A DNA stretch of 64,000 nt from an uncultured Roseovarius sp. (GTDB lineage: Bacteria; Pseudomonadota; Alphaproteobacteria; Rhodobacterales; Rhodobacteraceae): contig OX638333.1 in the NCBI GenBank assembly GCA_951812895.1, positions 2,646,001 to 2,710,000 of the forward strand. The letters run 5' to 3'. The translations under genes and the position numbers were made by a program. The notes under the pieces were generated by a model. That model saw nothing but the letters and a program-made list of their open reading frames with translations. It ran no database searches and was not told the DNA's origin. Positions 46,106-54,872 of the stretch are shown here, one piece after another (the stretch's first letter is position 1; every line of letters starts with the position of its first letter).

Positions 46106-47905
46106 ATGACACCGCTTTCTCATATCCGCAATTTCTCCATCGTGGCCCATATCGACCATGGGAAATCCACTCTGGCCGACCGTCTGATCCAATCCACCAA
46201 CACGGTGGCCGAGCGGGATATGAAGGAACAGTTGCTCGACAGTATGGATATCGAACGCGAGCGTGGCATCACCATCAAGGCCAACACTGTCCGCATCGAC
46301 TACACGGCGGACAATGGCGAGGCTTATGTCCTCAACCTGATCGACACCCCCGGCCACGTGGACTTCGCCTATGAAGTCAGCCGCAGCATGCGCGCCGTCG
46401 AAGGCTCCCTTCTGGTGGTGGACAGCACTCAGGGGGTCGAGGCGCAGACGCTGGCCAATGTCTATCAGGCGATTGATGCCGATCACGACCTCATCCCGGT
46501 CCTCAACAAGATTGACCTGCCCGCGTCGGATATCGACCGGGTAGCCGAACAGATCGAAGATGTCATCGGCATCGACGCCTCCGGCGCGATCCCTGTCTCC
46601 GCCAAAACCGGCGTAGGGATTAAAGAGACACTCGAAAGCATCGTCCAGAACCTGCCCGCCCCCACCGGCGATGCCGACGCCCCGCTCAAGGCGATGCTGG
46701 TTGACAGCTGGTATGATCCGTACCTTGGCGTTGTCGTTCTCGTCCGCGTGATGGACGGTGTGCTGCGCAAGGGCGACCAGATCAAAATGATGCAGACTGG
46801 GGCCAAATACGGCATCGACCGCATCGGAGTCTTCCGCCCCAAGATGGAAAAGATCGACGCTCTGGGACCGGGTGAAATCGGCTTTATCACTGCCTCGATC
46901 AAACAGGTGCGCGACACCAAGGTGGGCGACACCATCACGCATGAGAAAAAGGGCACGGACACGCCCCTGCCGGGCTTCAAGCCCTCGCAGCCGGTGGTGT
47001 TCTGCGGCCTCTTCCCGGTGGATTCAGCCGAATTCGAAGACCTCCGCGACGCCATCGACAAGCTCGCCCTCAACGATGCCAGCTTCAGCTTCGAAATGGA
47101 AACCTCCGCCGCCCTCGGCTTTGGCTTCCGCTGCGGTTTCCTTGGCCTGCTACACCTTGAGGTCATCCGCGACCGCATCGAACGTGAATATGATATTGAG
47201 CTGATCACCACCGCCCCGTCGGTGATCTACCACGTCTATATGAAGGACGGCACGCTCACCCACCTGCACAACCCCGCCGACATGCCCGACCTTACCCATG
47301 TCGACCATCTGGAGGAGCCGCGGATCAAGGCCACGATCCTTGTCCCCGACGAATACCTGGGTGACGTGCTGAAACTCTGCCAGGACCGCCGCGGAATCCA
47401 GCTTGACCTGACCTATGCCGGATCCCGCGCGATGGTGGTCTATGATCTGCCGCTCAACGAGGTGGTGTTCGACTTCTACGACAGGCTCAAATCCGTGACC
47501 AAGGGCTATGCCAGCTTTGATTACCAGCTTGAAGGGTACCGCGAGGACAACCTTGTCAAGATGCAGGTGCTGGTGAATGACGAACCCGTCGATGCGCTCT
47601 CGATGATGGTCCACCGCGACCGTGCCGAAATGCGCGGCCGGGCCATGTGTGAAAAGCTAAAGGACCTGATCCCCCGCCACATGTTCAAAATCCCGATCCA
47701 GGCAGCGATTGGCGGCAAGGTCATCGCGCGTGAGACATTGTCAGCCCTGCGCAAGGACGTGACCGCCAAATGCTACGGCGGCGACGCTACCCGGAAGCGC
47801 AAACTGCTGGACAAGCAGAAGGCGGGGAAAAAGAAGATGCGGCAGTTCGGGAAGGTGGATATTCCGCAGGAAGCTTTCATCTCTGCGTTGAAAATGGATG
47901 GGTGA
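46106..47905 (+). CDS. lepA: Elongation factor 4 (LepA)
   Basis: This 599-aa ribosomal GTPase back-translocates or remodels stalled ribosomes. It has G1 [15 protein letters not shown] (about residue 12), G3 [12 protein letters not shown] (about 75), G4 [10 protein letters not shown] (about 130), then domain II, the EF-G-like domains and the LepA-specific C-terminus ([40 protein letters not shown]). The length is standard. ATG is chosen from the conserved start [20 protein letters not shown]. Confidence 0.97.
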   Translation: MTPLSHIRNFSIVAHIDHGKSTLADRLIQSTNTVAERDMKEQLLDSMDIERERGITIKANTVRIDYTADNGEAYVLNLIDTPGHVDFAYEVSRSMRAVEGSLLVVDSTQGVEAQTLANVYQAIDADHDLIPVLNKIDLPASDIDRVAEQIEDVIGIDASGAIPVSAKTGVGIKETLESIVQNLPAPTGDADAPLKAMLVDSWYDPYLGVVVLVRVMDGVLRKGDQIKMMQTGAKYGIDRIGVFRPKMEKIDALGPGEIGFITASIKQVRDTKVGDTITHEKKGTDTPLPGFKPSQPVVFCGLFPVDSAEFEDLRDAIDKLALNDASFSFEMETSAALGFGFRCGFLGLLHLEVIRDRIEREYDIELITTAPSVIYHVYMKDGTLTHLHNPADMPDLTHVDHLEEPRIKATILVPDEYLGDVLKLCQDRRGIQLDLTYAGSRAMVVYDLPLNEVVFDFYDRLKSVTKGYASFDYQLEGYREDNLVKMQVLVNDEPVDALSMMVHRDRAEMRGRAMCEKLKDLIPRHMFKIPIQAAIGGKVIARETLSALRKDVTAKCYGGDATRKRKLLDKQKAGKKKMRQFGKVDIPQEAFISALKMDG

Positions 47906-47911
47906 GCTGAA

Positions 47912-48943
47912 TTATCTATGTTTGACGCTCGAGTCGATCTCCGCAAAGAAGTCTAGCTGATCAGTGTTTTTTCTGGGGATTGCTTCCGGGAACGCACGAT
48001 AGAAACTTCTATCGAATTGTTGTTTATCTATCGAAGCCTCACCTATACCAACAACTTGCCAAAGATGCTGACGAAAAGCATCCATGCCTACCTCATCGGT
48101 CAAAAACTGGAAAAATTTGTGGCGCCTTCCTCCACCCGAATAAACAACTGGATTTCTCTCTTCAAGCTTTTCTAGGATCGCACCGTTGCTGTGAGCCAAT
48201 GGGTAGTAGATATATTTTCGAATGAATTTCCCAAAGAATTGTGGGTGTGTCGTGCTATTTGGCTTATGTCGCTTCAAGCGATAAATCCGGTAGATCATCT
48301 CAAAGAACTTTGCGGGAAATTCTTTCTCCCATTGTCTGAACTCTTCTCTAATGAAGCGATCAAAGAGTTCCTTGTACTCAAACTTTGTTTTGTCTTGGTA
48401 ACCCGTGGCTTCATCAACAAGAGCCACGATCCCAACTTTGGCAGCCGAACGAACTATGATTTCTGCTTGTTGAGCCAGAAAAAGTTGCGAAGGAGCCAAA
48501 GAAACCTGATTTCGAGCTTCGATAAGAGTGTCGCAAACCTCAATCAATACCTCGGCTTCGTAACCATCTGCGCTAGCACCGTTTAAGGCAATGAAGACTA
48601 TTGGGCTTTCGATTTTGTTTTTCAGTGCCTCTGGCATAACTGCCTGAATCGCCGGGCGCGTCATTGAACGCAAGAAGGCGTTCCCACCTTCGGACTTCAG
48701 GTTCAGTGCTTTGGCCATTGCCTTCTTATTGATGACGCGCCTGCGGTCGTTCAAAACGTATACATCTAGGTCAACATCGCCAATGCGAAGTATACCGTCA
48801 GTTTCTGCCTCGGGAGTTGCCTTGGACAGCGCATTTCTTTGCCAACGCGCTTCGGCGGCTTTCTTGGCAATCTCCCTTCTTTTTTCGACGGTGAGTTTTT
48901 TTGCGCGCTCGGTCCCGCCTTTGCTTTGTTTCGATAATGTCAT
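47912..48943 (-). CDS. P63C-domain protein
   Basis: From ATG 48943 (AAAGG upstream) the protein has 343 aa. The basic N-terminus (GTERAKKLTVEKRREIAKKA, ARWQRNALSK) resembles a nucleic-acid-contact or regulator tail. The P63C domain covers about residues 170-290 with KTKFEYKELFDRFIREEFRQ, WEKEFPAKFFEMIYRIYRLK, KHKPNSTTHPQFFGKFIRKY and the C-terminal GGGRRHKFFQFLTDEVGMDA. P63C proteins occur on phages and in accessory regions; the function is unknown. It is AT-rich against lepA, and convergent to it with a 6-nt gap. Confidence 0.82.
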   Translation of the reverse strand: MTLSKQSKGGTERAKKLTVEKRREIAKKAAEARWQRNALSKATPEAETDGILRIGDVDLDVYVLNDRRRVINKKAMAKALNLKSEGGNAFLRSMTRPAIQAVMPEALKNKIESPIVFIALNGASADGYEAEVLIEVCDTLIEARNQVSLAPSQLFLAQQAEIIVRSAAKVGIVALVDEATGYQDKTKFEYKELFDRFIREEFRQWEKEFPAKFFEMIYRIYRLKRHKPNSTTHPQFFGKFIRKYIYYPLAHSNGAILEKLEERNPVVYSGGGRRHKFFQFLTDEVGMDAFRQHLWQVVGIGEASIDKQQFDRSFYRAFPEAIPRKNTDQLDFFAEIDSSVKHR

Positions 48944-49044
48944 GACTTGCCTTTGCTTGCTACACGACTCCCTTTTATGCCTGCTAACTTCGGTTAGCAA
49001 GCATGAATCTAAGCGCTTTAAAAAATGCTTGCTTGAAGCAAGCG

Positions 49045-49162
49045 TAGGGTGTGTGCTTGCACGCACCACACCACCTCCTCAACCGACGCGATGGTGCGTG
49101 AAATCACGCACCAATCCAACATGTCCAACCCGCACAATGGTGCGTGAAATCACGCACCCTAC
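49045..49162. repeat. Cluster of three REP palindromes beside the RAYT gene
   Basis: Hairpins at 49048-49067 (GGTGTGTGC/GCACGCACC, one wobble pair), 49093-49112 and 49139-49158. The last two are identical: GGTGCGTGAAATCACGCACC. GTAGGG precedes the first (49045) and appears in complement (CCCTAC, 49157-49162) after the third, where it contains the RAYT stop codon. This direct contact with a REP-associated transposase gene is the arrangement of a REP-RAYT unit. Confidence 0.85.
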
Positions 49163-49650
49163 AACATCAAATTCATGTCGGTACGAAACCTTGCGTCGCG
49201 ATGTACGCTGGAAAATCGCCAATCTTCTGGTTTATCCGCAAATCCATGCTTCACCGGGTTCAACCAACAATACCGCACATGCGCCCAATAATCATGTTCG
49301 TTCCGAATGTGATGTTCCCAAAACCTCCGTTGCCAAATGCCCCGTTCCTTGCGCACATTATGGCTTTCCCGCGTCGGACCTTTTGGCAACCCCATTGAAA
49401 ACCGGCTCTTAATCAATCGCCACCGCGTCGAGAAATCCGCGTCTCCGAATGGCAATGTCCACACCGCGTGCAGATGATCCGGTAACACCACCCACGCATC
49501 AATCTCAAATGGCCGCTCTGCCTTGGTCCTGCGCACCGCTGCGCGCAACCGCACAATTTCATCCACCAACAGGGATGATCCCCGCTGCGCCAGAGTTACG
49601 GTGAAAAACACCCGCGCCCCGTTAACCTTTGGTCTGCGATACTCCGACAT
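49159..49650 (-). CDS. REP-associated tyrosine transposase (RAYT, Y1/HUH)
   Basis: This 163-aa single-strand transposase of the IS200-like HUH family has the metal-binding HxH in WVVLPDHLHAVWTLP (about residue 60) and the nucleophilic tyrosine in the conserved HVRYCWLNPVKHGF block (about 130). RERGIW-like QRRFWEHHIRNEHDY is also present. RAYTs lack IS ends and instead act on or spread REP palindromes. This one is flanked by REPs at 49139-49158 and 49697-49714. ATG 49650 has AGGG at proper distance; ATG 49656 is possible. Confidence 0.9.
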   Translation of the reverse strand: MSEYRRPKVNGARVFFTVTLAQRGSSLLVDEIVRLRAAVRRTKAERPFEIDAWVVLPDHLHAVWTLPFGDADFSTRWRLIKSRFSMGLPKGPTRESHNVRKERGIWQRRFWEHHIRNEHDYWAHVRYCWLNPVKHGFADKPEDWRFSSVHRDARFRTDMNLML

Positions 49651-49692
49651 GCACATACCCTGCCCCCGGTGTGGTTAACACTCGTTTAACCC

Positions 49693-49714
49693 GTAGGCCG
49701 GGGTTCACCCCGGC
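49693..49714. repeat. REP-like palindrome upstream of the RAYT gene
   Basis: GTAGG at 49693 leads into GCCGGGG/CCCCGGC with loop TTCA at 49697-49714. It lies about 45 bp upstream of the RAYT start and is nearly the same as the REP hairpin at 31118-31135, so the RAYT is bracketed by REPs. Confidence 0.8.
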
Positions 49715-50658
49715 AACCCCCTTCGCACCTGCAGCATCCCACCAAAATTCCACCTCCACCCCAAATTCCCACTTATCCCCCACACAACCCGCCCAAATCC
49801 CTCACAATTCCCGACTTATCCACAGGCGTTTCCCCAAGCATATCAACAGCTTATCCCCAAGAAATTTCAATGCTGCAGTGCTATTTTCTTGCGTAATGCG
49901 CTCCCTTCGGCAAATCTGATCCTACCGCAACGGTTCTTTGAACCAGCGCGGGGCGCACGGGCCTCAGAGGGCTTTGGCGGTTGGAAACAGGGTCTTCGGG
50001 CAACTGACCGGTCGCATGGGTTCTCAGGGTTTTGGCTGGCCACCAGCGTTCTTCGGAGCATTGGCAACCGCCTCTTCCTAACGGGTTCGAGCAGGTCGCT
50101 TTGCGGGCTTCGGTCCAATTTGCGGTAACGCCGGGTTGTCCTTCGGGATGGCACGGTTTCGCGGCGGCACCTTTCGGGGCGTCATCGCATTCTGAAACCG
50201 GAGGCCCTTCGGGGTGGATGGGATCAGGAAGGCGTCAGGGTGTGGTTTCGGCCACAATGCAAGGACCGCGTCTGAGCACCTGGCGCCTTTTCCTATGGCA
50301 CATCGAAATTTTGCCCGCCCAGGACCTTGATCCGGGGTCATTTGCGTTTTGCATCCCCAAACTGAAACGGGGCCCTGTCGCCAATGGCAACCGGACCCCG
50401 CCGTCAGTTGATGCTACCGCGTCTTGCACCTGTGGGAAGAGGGATACACGCGCGAATCCCGCAAATCAACAACATCTCGCGTTAGTAAATTCAGATTTCG
50501 CAACATCTGAGGGATTGTTGCAAATATAGCGGTCTTGTTCTGTCTGATGCCCAAACCTGCCCTTGGCCGTGGATTTATGTGCATCATGTTTACACATCCC
50601 CGAAAAGGCACCGAACTTTGTACAATTCGTATGAACAGTTCGCACAATTAGTACAAAT
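49715..50658. other. Gene-free 0.94-kb segment with DnaA-box-like sites and CUUCGG-rich DNA
   Basis: No frame here looks like a real gene: the longest open frame (165 codons from 50032, plus strand) is repetitive, has no ribosome site and no recognisable domain. Sub-features are: three TTATCC motifs at 49773-49859; a stretch from 49900 to 50240 with seven TTCGG motifs, several in small C-UUCG-G hairpins; and a two-level hairpin around 50369-50399. It could hold an RNA gene or be decayed DNA. Confidence 0.6.
49773..49859 (+). promoter_or_regulatory. Three DnaA-box-like TTATCC motifs
   Basis: TTATCCCCC at 49773-49781, a perfect DnaA box TTATCCACA at 49816-49824, and TTATCCCCA at 49851-49859, all in the same orientation, spaced 43 and 35 bp apart. 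Clustering may be chance or a DnaA-binding locus. The surrounding genes (lepA, RAYT, a hydrolase) are not those that usually flank a chromosomal origin. Confidence 0.35.
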
Positions 50659-51414
50659 TCAGGAGAGCCAGGCGCGGAGGGCAGCTTCGAATTCACGGGG
50701 CTTTTCGGCATGCAGCCAATGGCCTGCCCCAGGAATTTTAAAAAATTTTGCGTTGGGGAATAACGCATTGATATCATTGCGGTCTTCACGCTTCACATAG
50801 TCCGAATTTCCACCCGAAAGGAACATGGTTGACCCCTCAAACTGCCCCTCTACCTCTGGAAAGCCCATGATTCGGGGCATTTCCCGTTCCAGAGCATCGA
50901 GGTTCAGGCGCCATTTTTTCTCTTTTACATCAACAGATTGAGTAAAGAATGTTATCAGTGTCGGATCTTCTACAACTCCGCGCAATTGCGCATCAACATC
51001 GGAACGTTTGTTAACCTCTGACAGATCCACCGCTTTCATTGCATGCACATACTGTATCTGGCTGTGGGTATAGGCCACGGGCGCGATATCGGCCACGATC
51101 AGCCGGTTCACCAACGCCGGTTGCTGCAGCGCCAGAATCATCGCCGCCTTGCCACCCATCGAGTGCCCCATTACGTCGCAGGGGCCACCGATGTGATTGA
51201 TAACCACGGCAAGGTCAGCGGCCAGTTCGGGGTAAGAGTGTGTGTCTTTCCAAGGGCTTGATCCGTGGTTTCGCATATCGACAGCGACGACGTGACGGGT
51301 GTCTGACAACCGCTTTGCAATCACACCCCAGTTCCGGCCAGAGCCGTAAAGGCCGTGCACGATCAACAGGGTTGGGTTATGGGTGCGTGCGCCATGTTCA
51401 ATCAAATTTAACAT
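50659..51414 (-). CDS. Alpha/beta-fold hydrolase (YbfF-like esterase)
   Basis: From ATG 51414 the protein has 251 aa. It has the oxyanion block LLIVHGLYGSGRNWGVIAKR, VVAVDMRNHGSSPWKDTHSY, the nucleophile elbow CDVMGHSMGGKAAMILALQQ (Ser near residue 89) and the catalytic His in FFKIPGAGHWLHAEKPREFE (about 230). The substrate is probably a small acyl ester or thioester. The start at 51414 has AAGG upstream; a longer frame to 51591 lacks an obvious start signal. Confidence 0.9.
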   Translation of the reverse strand: MLNLIEHGARTHNPTLLIVHGLYGSGRNWGVIAKRLSDTRHVVAVDMRNHGSSPWKDTHSYPELAADLAVVINHIGGPCDVMGHSMGGKAAMILALQQPALVNRLIVADIAPVAYTHSQIQYVHAMKAVDLSEVNKRSDVDAQLRGVVEDPTLITFFTQSVDVKEKKWRLNLDALEREMPRIMGFPEVEGQFEGSTMFLSGGNSDYVKREDRNDINALFPNAKFFKIPGAGHWLHAEKPREFEAALRAWLS

Positions 51415-51501
51415 GCGCCTTGATAGCCCGGCCCGTTGTGGGGTTCCAGCCTGTTGTCTGCGGCTGAACTTCGTTATATTCTCGCATGGGGAGTGTTCTA
51501 A

Positions 51502-51876
51502 GTGCTTGATCATAATAAATTTAATACGCGCATTGCAGATTTGGAGGGGCTTCTCCAAACAAAATTGCGCCTGCGTGGCAAATCCCTGCAAGCCCGCCTT
51601 ACCAAAGCCGGCCGTCTTTTACCCAAACGGCTACACCGCTCCGGCAAAATTCTGACTACAGCACAGCAAAACCTCGCCCATCCGAAGCTTTCAAGACTGA
51701 TAGATTCCTCTTTAGTTTCCAATGCGTTCTCTGATCTGGAAACTCATTTGAACGGCATCGATCCGGCTGATCGGCGCAAGGGTGCATTGCTTGGGTGGGC
51801 CGGGGGGTTGGTGTTTAATCTGATGCTGTTCTTTGGGCTTTTGATGTTTCTTTTGAAGTTGAAAGAATTTTTTTGA
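51502..51876 (+). CDS. Hypothetical protein with C-terminal membrane helix
   Basis: This 124-aa protein starts at GTG 51502 with GGGAG upstream. The N-terminal 80 residues are basic (TRIADLEGLLQTKLRLRGKS, GRLLPKRLHRSGKILTTAQQ) and likely cytoplasmic. The C-terminus holds one helix (LLGWAGGLVFNLMLFFGLLM) and ends FLLKLKEFF. No domain is recognised. It is divergent from the esterase gene. Confidence 0.72.
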   Translation: MLDHNKFNTRIADLEGLLQTKLRLRGKSLQARLTKAGRLLPKRLHRSGKILTTAQQNLAHPKLSRLIDSSLVSNAFSDLETHLNGIDPADRRKGALLGWAGGLVFNLMLFFGLLMFLLKLKEFF

Positions 51877-52325
51877 TCAGCAGCCTGCGCACGGCGCATT
51901 AACCTGTACTGACGTGTCCAGAACAGGGGGGTGACATCTGTACACCCCCTGTACACCGGGTGGTGCATCTTTTGTAGTTGGGAGACTTGTTAACGAGTTG
52001 CATTGCATCGCGCTGACAATCTTTATGCAGTTGGTATTTGACTGTTGTTGCCGTTGGATATTCAGGTGCTGAGCCGAGCATTGGCAGACTGCGGGATGGC
52101 GATGTACGGCGGGCTTGACCCTTGAATCGAGCAAGGGCGCTGAATTTGAATTGTCGAGGCTGGCGAGTTCGGAGTGGTAACTGTGGGCTTCAGCTCAAGC
52201 CAAGTTTCGCAATAAACCTGCGGCACCAGGTTTTTGGGTAAAGGTGCAACATCAATACGTTGTCGGGATGCTTTTACCAAACCGGATTCAGGTTTAATGA
52301 AAACCGCGTTAGATGCTCCGAACTC
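51877..52325. other. Gene-free 449-bp segment
   Basis: This segment holds a hairpin just after the small membrane-protein gene (near 51925-51955, ACAGGGGG against CCCCCTGT) and no convincing gene. On the minus strand an open frame of about 90 codons (about 52062-52330) has no start or ribosome site, and its peptide (VAPLPKNLVPQVYCETWLEL) is not recognised; it could be a gene remnant. Confidence 0.5.
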
Positions 52326-53255
52326 TCAAGGCAATACACCCAGCCAGAACCATGCGGTGAGCAGCGAAATGGCAGTTCCGATCAGCACGGTTGTGGCGGC
52401 CACGCGGCGGGCGCGGCCATACATGCTGGCAAAGATGTAGGCGTTAATCCCCGGCGGCATGGCGGCCGTGATGATGGCGGAGCGTGCGGGTTCGGGCGGC
52501 AGGCTGGTGGCGAGGCTCAGCCCCTTTGTGATGGCCGGATGGATCAGCAAGGCCACCGCGCAGATGTAGAATACGATGCGCAAATCACCTTCTGGCCGGT
52601 AGCTGACCAATACGCCGCCCAATCCGAACAGCGCTGCGGGCAAGGCCGCGCGCACCATCAGATCAAGCCCGTCATTTAACGGGCCCGGCAGAGTGATGCC
52701 TGCAAGGTTGACCGCAAACCCAAGGGCAATGCCGAGTATGAGTGCGTTGGAAAACATCGCCTTCAGCACCCGGCGGATCACCACAGGTCCGGCTTGGCCC
52801 CGTGCGCGGATGATCTCCATCGCTGAAATGCCGATCCCGTAGCAGAACGGTGAATGCAGGGCGATGATGGCATAGTTGGCTTCCAGAGCGTCAGGTCCGT
52901 AGGCCTGTTCGGTCAGGGGCAGGCCTAGCAGGACGGAGTTGGAAAACAGGCAGCAAAAGCCGATGGCGACCGCATCCTCCCAATCGCGCCCAAATACATA
53001 ATGTGCCCCAAACAGCCCGAGCAGAAATCCGGTAAGAGATCCGGTGTAAAAGCTGAATAACAACCGCCAGTCAAAGCTTTGCCCAAGGTCAAGCCGGGCG
53101 ATGGCGATAAACAGCATCGCCGGGATGGCGAAATGCTGGGTAAAGCGCATGAGGCCATCCACCCCGGCCTCGGGGAACCATTTGCGCCAGACCGCCAGAT
53201 AGCCAAACCCGATCACCACAAAGACCGGCAGGATGACATCCAGAAGCGCCTGCAT
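52326..53255 (-). CDS. AEC-family transporter (auxin efflux carrier type)
   Basis: This 309-aa inner-membrane protein has about ten helices with two inverted halves: it begins LLDVILPVFVVIGFGYLAVW, has FSNSVLLGLPLTEQAYGPDA in the first half and ITAAMPPGINAYIFASMYGR in the second, matching the AEC fold. The group moves small organic anions such as malonate or lactate; the substrate is unknown. It starts 8 nt after the MBL gene, so it is the tail of the operon. Confidence 0.88.
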   Translation of the reverse strand: MQALLDVILPVFVVIGFGYLAVWRKWFPEAGVDGLMRFTQHFAIPAMLFIAIARLDLGQSFDWRLLFSFYTGSLTGFLLGLFGAHYVFGRDWEDAVAIGFCCLFSNSVLLGLPLTEQAYGPDALEANYAIIALHSPFCYGIGISAMEIIRARGQAGPVVIRRVLKAMFSNALILGIALGFAVNLAGITLPGPLNDGLDLMVRAALPAALFGLGGVLVSYRPEGDLRIVFYICAVALLIHPAITKGLSLATSLPPEPARSAIITAAMPPGINAYIFASMYGRARRVAATTVLIGTAISLLTAWFWLGVLP

Positions 53256-53263
53256 GCCGAGCC

Positions 53264-54061
53264 TTAGTCCGGGATCGTGATCACCATGCCGTCATAGGCA
53301 GGGGTGATGTGATCGGGGGTTTCATTTGCCACGGTCTGGTAATCCATATCCATGTGCATATTAGTCAGAATGCCGTGCGTGGGTGCGGCGCGCTCGAGCC
53401 ATTCAAGCGTGCGTTCCAGGTGGGTATGGGTCGGGTGCGGGGTACGGCGCAGAGCGTCGACCACCCAGTAATCAAGGCCCTCCAAAGAAGGCCAGACGTC
53501 GTCGGGGATATGTGCCACGTCTGGCATGTAGACCAGCCCGCCAATACGGAACCCAAGTGCGTCAATCGCGCCGTGATCAACCTGAAGCGGTTGCAGCGTG
53601 ATTGTGCCTCCGGCGCCGGAAATGGATACATCGCCGTCAATGGTATGCATGTCGAGAATGGGCGGATAGGGAGAGCCCTCGGGTTGTACAAAGGCATAGC
53701 CAAAGCGCGAAAATAGCGTGTTCTGGGTGTGGCCATCAGCCCAAACCGAAATACGCTGGCGCATATTGAATACGATCATGCGCAAGTCATCCAGCCCATG
53801 GACGTGATCGGCATGATCATGCGTATAGACCACACCATCCAGCGTGCCGACATCGGCGTCCAGCAGCTGCATTCGCATATCCGGCGAGGTGTCGATCAGA
53901 ACCCGGGTGATCCCGTCTTCACCCTCGCGCTCGATCAGCATCGAACAGCGGCGGCGGCGGTTTTTTGGGTTGGTTGGATCGCAATCGCCCCAGTGCCCGC
54001 CCAGCCGGGGCACACCCCCGGAAGAGCCGGAGCCCAGTATGGTAAAGCGCGTCTCGCCCAT
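53264..54061 (-). CDS. MBL-fold metallo-hydrolase (PhnP-like)
   Basis: This 265-aa metallo-beta-lactamase-fold enzyme begins ETRFTILGSGSSGGVPRLGG, then RCSMLIEREGEDGITRVLID, and the metal motif HxHxDH in VYTHDHADHVHGLDDLR (about residue 77-82). Later acidic and His blocks are LQVDHGAIDALGFRIGGLVY and HGILTNMHMDMDYQ. The start pattern is that of the PhnP-type phosphodiesterases. It overlaps tatD by one base. Confidence 0.88.
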   Translation of the reverse strand: MGETRFTILGSGSSGGVPRLGGHWGDCDPTNPKNRRRRCSMLIEREGEDGITRVLIDTSPDMRMQLLDADVGTLDGVVYTHDHADHVHGLDDLRMIVFNMRQRISVWADGHTQNTLFSRFGYAFVQPEGSPYPPILDMHTIDGDVSISGAGGTITLQPLQVDHGAIDALGFRIGGLVYMPDVAHIPDDVWPSLEGLDYWVVDALRRTPHPTHTHLERTLEWLERAAPTHGILTNMHMDMDYQTVANETPDHITPAYDGMVITIPD

Positions 54062-54867
54062 CAGGCTGCAGCCCTGTCTGCACTTGCTTTCCAGAACAGC
54101 CGGTCAAAATTGGCTTGGGTCTGTGCGGCGAACTCTGCCCATTCCAAGCCGAACACCTCGGCCCCTTTCCGGGCGGTATGCACGGTATAAGCGGGTTCAT
54201 TCCGCTTGCCGCGGTAGGGAGGCGGGGCAAGATAGGGTGCGTCGGTTTCCACAAGGATACGTTCGACCGGCGCGGCGGCAAAGATATCGCGCAATTCCTG
54301 GCTTTTGGGGAAAGCCGCGATGCCTGACATCGAAAGGTAAAATCCCAGGTCAAGTGCCGCGCGGGCGAGTTCCGCACTGGAGGAAAAGCAATGCATGACG
54401 CAGGTATACGCGCCCTTGCGGTGCTCTTCGGTCAGGATGCGGGCCATATCATCGTCGGCATCGCGGGAATGGATGATCAGAGGCAGGCCAGTTTGGCGCG
54501 CGGCCTCGATATGGATGCGCAGGCTTTTTTGCTGTGCCTCGGCGCTCTCAGACGTGTAGTGATAGTCGAGGCCGGTCTCTCCGATACCAACGAATTTGGG
54601 ATGCGCTGAAAGCGCTACAAGCGCGTCAACTGATGCCATTGGTTCATCCGCAACGCTCATCGGGTGGGTGCCTGCAGCGTAGAAAACCGGATCATGCGCC
54701 TCTGCGATTGCGCGCACCTGGGGTTCCAGTCGCAGCTTGGTGCAGATTGTGACCATGCGCGTGACACCCGCCGCCACGGCCCGGGCAATCATCTCGGGCC
54801 GTTCATCGTCGAATGTTTCAAAGTCAAGATGACAATGGCTGTCGGTGATTTCGATTGTGGTGGTCAT
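54061..54867 (-). CDS. tatD: TatD-family DNase
   Basis: This 268-aa TIM-barrel metal hydrolase begins TDSHCHLDFETFDDERPEMI, with the metal ligands in SHCHLDF, GIGETGLDYHYTSESAEA (Glu, about residue 98), PLIIHSRDADDDMARIL (His, about 131) and VETDAPYLAPPPYRGKRNEP (Asp, about 212). It acts on 3' ends of DNA or on D-amino-acyl products in quality control. It is within the holB-tmk operon, a frequent alphaproteobacterial and wider bacterial arrangement. Confidence 0.92.
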   Translation of the reverse strand: MTTTIEITDSHCHLDFETFDDERPEMIARAVAAGVTRMVTICTKLRLEPQVRAIAEAHDPVFYAAGTHPMSVADEPMASVDALVALSAHPKFVGIGETGLDYHYTSESAEAQQKSLRIHIEAARQTGLPLIIHSRDADDDMARILTEEHRKGAYTCVMHCFSSSAELARAALDLGFYLSMSGIAAFPKSQELRDIFAAAPVERILVETDAPYLAPPPYRGKRNEPAYTVHTARKGAEVFGLEWAEFAAQTQANFDRLFWKASADRAAA

Positions 54868-54872
54868 GGCGC

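Noticed and set aside
49773-49859. Chromosomal origin of replication
   Set aside because: Only one perfect DnaA box, no AT-rich unwinding element and none of the genes that normally flank oriC.
50032-50529. 165-codon plus-strand ORF in the gene-free region
   Set aside because: No ribosome site, no recognisable domain and a repetitive composition; likely a chance frame in GC-rich repeats.
52062-52280. 72-codon minus-strand ORF before the AEC gene
   Set aside because: Its peptide looks protein-like but no proper start or ribosome site exists; kept only as a possible remnant within the gene-free entry.
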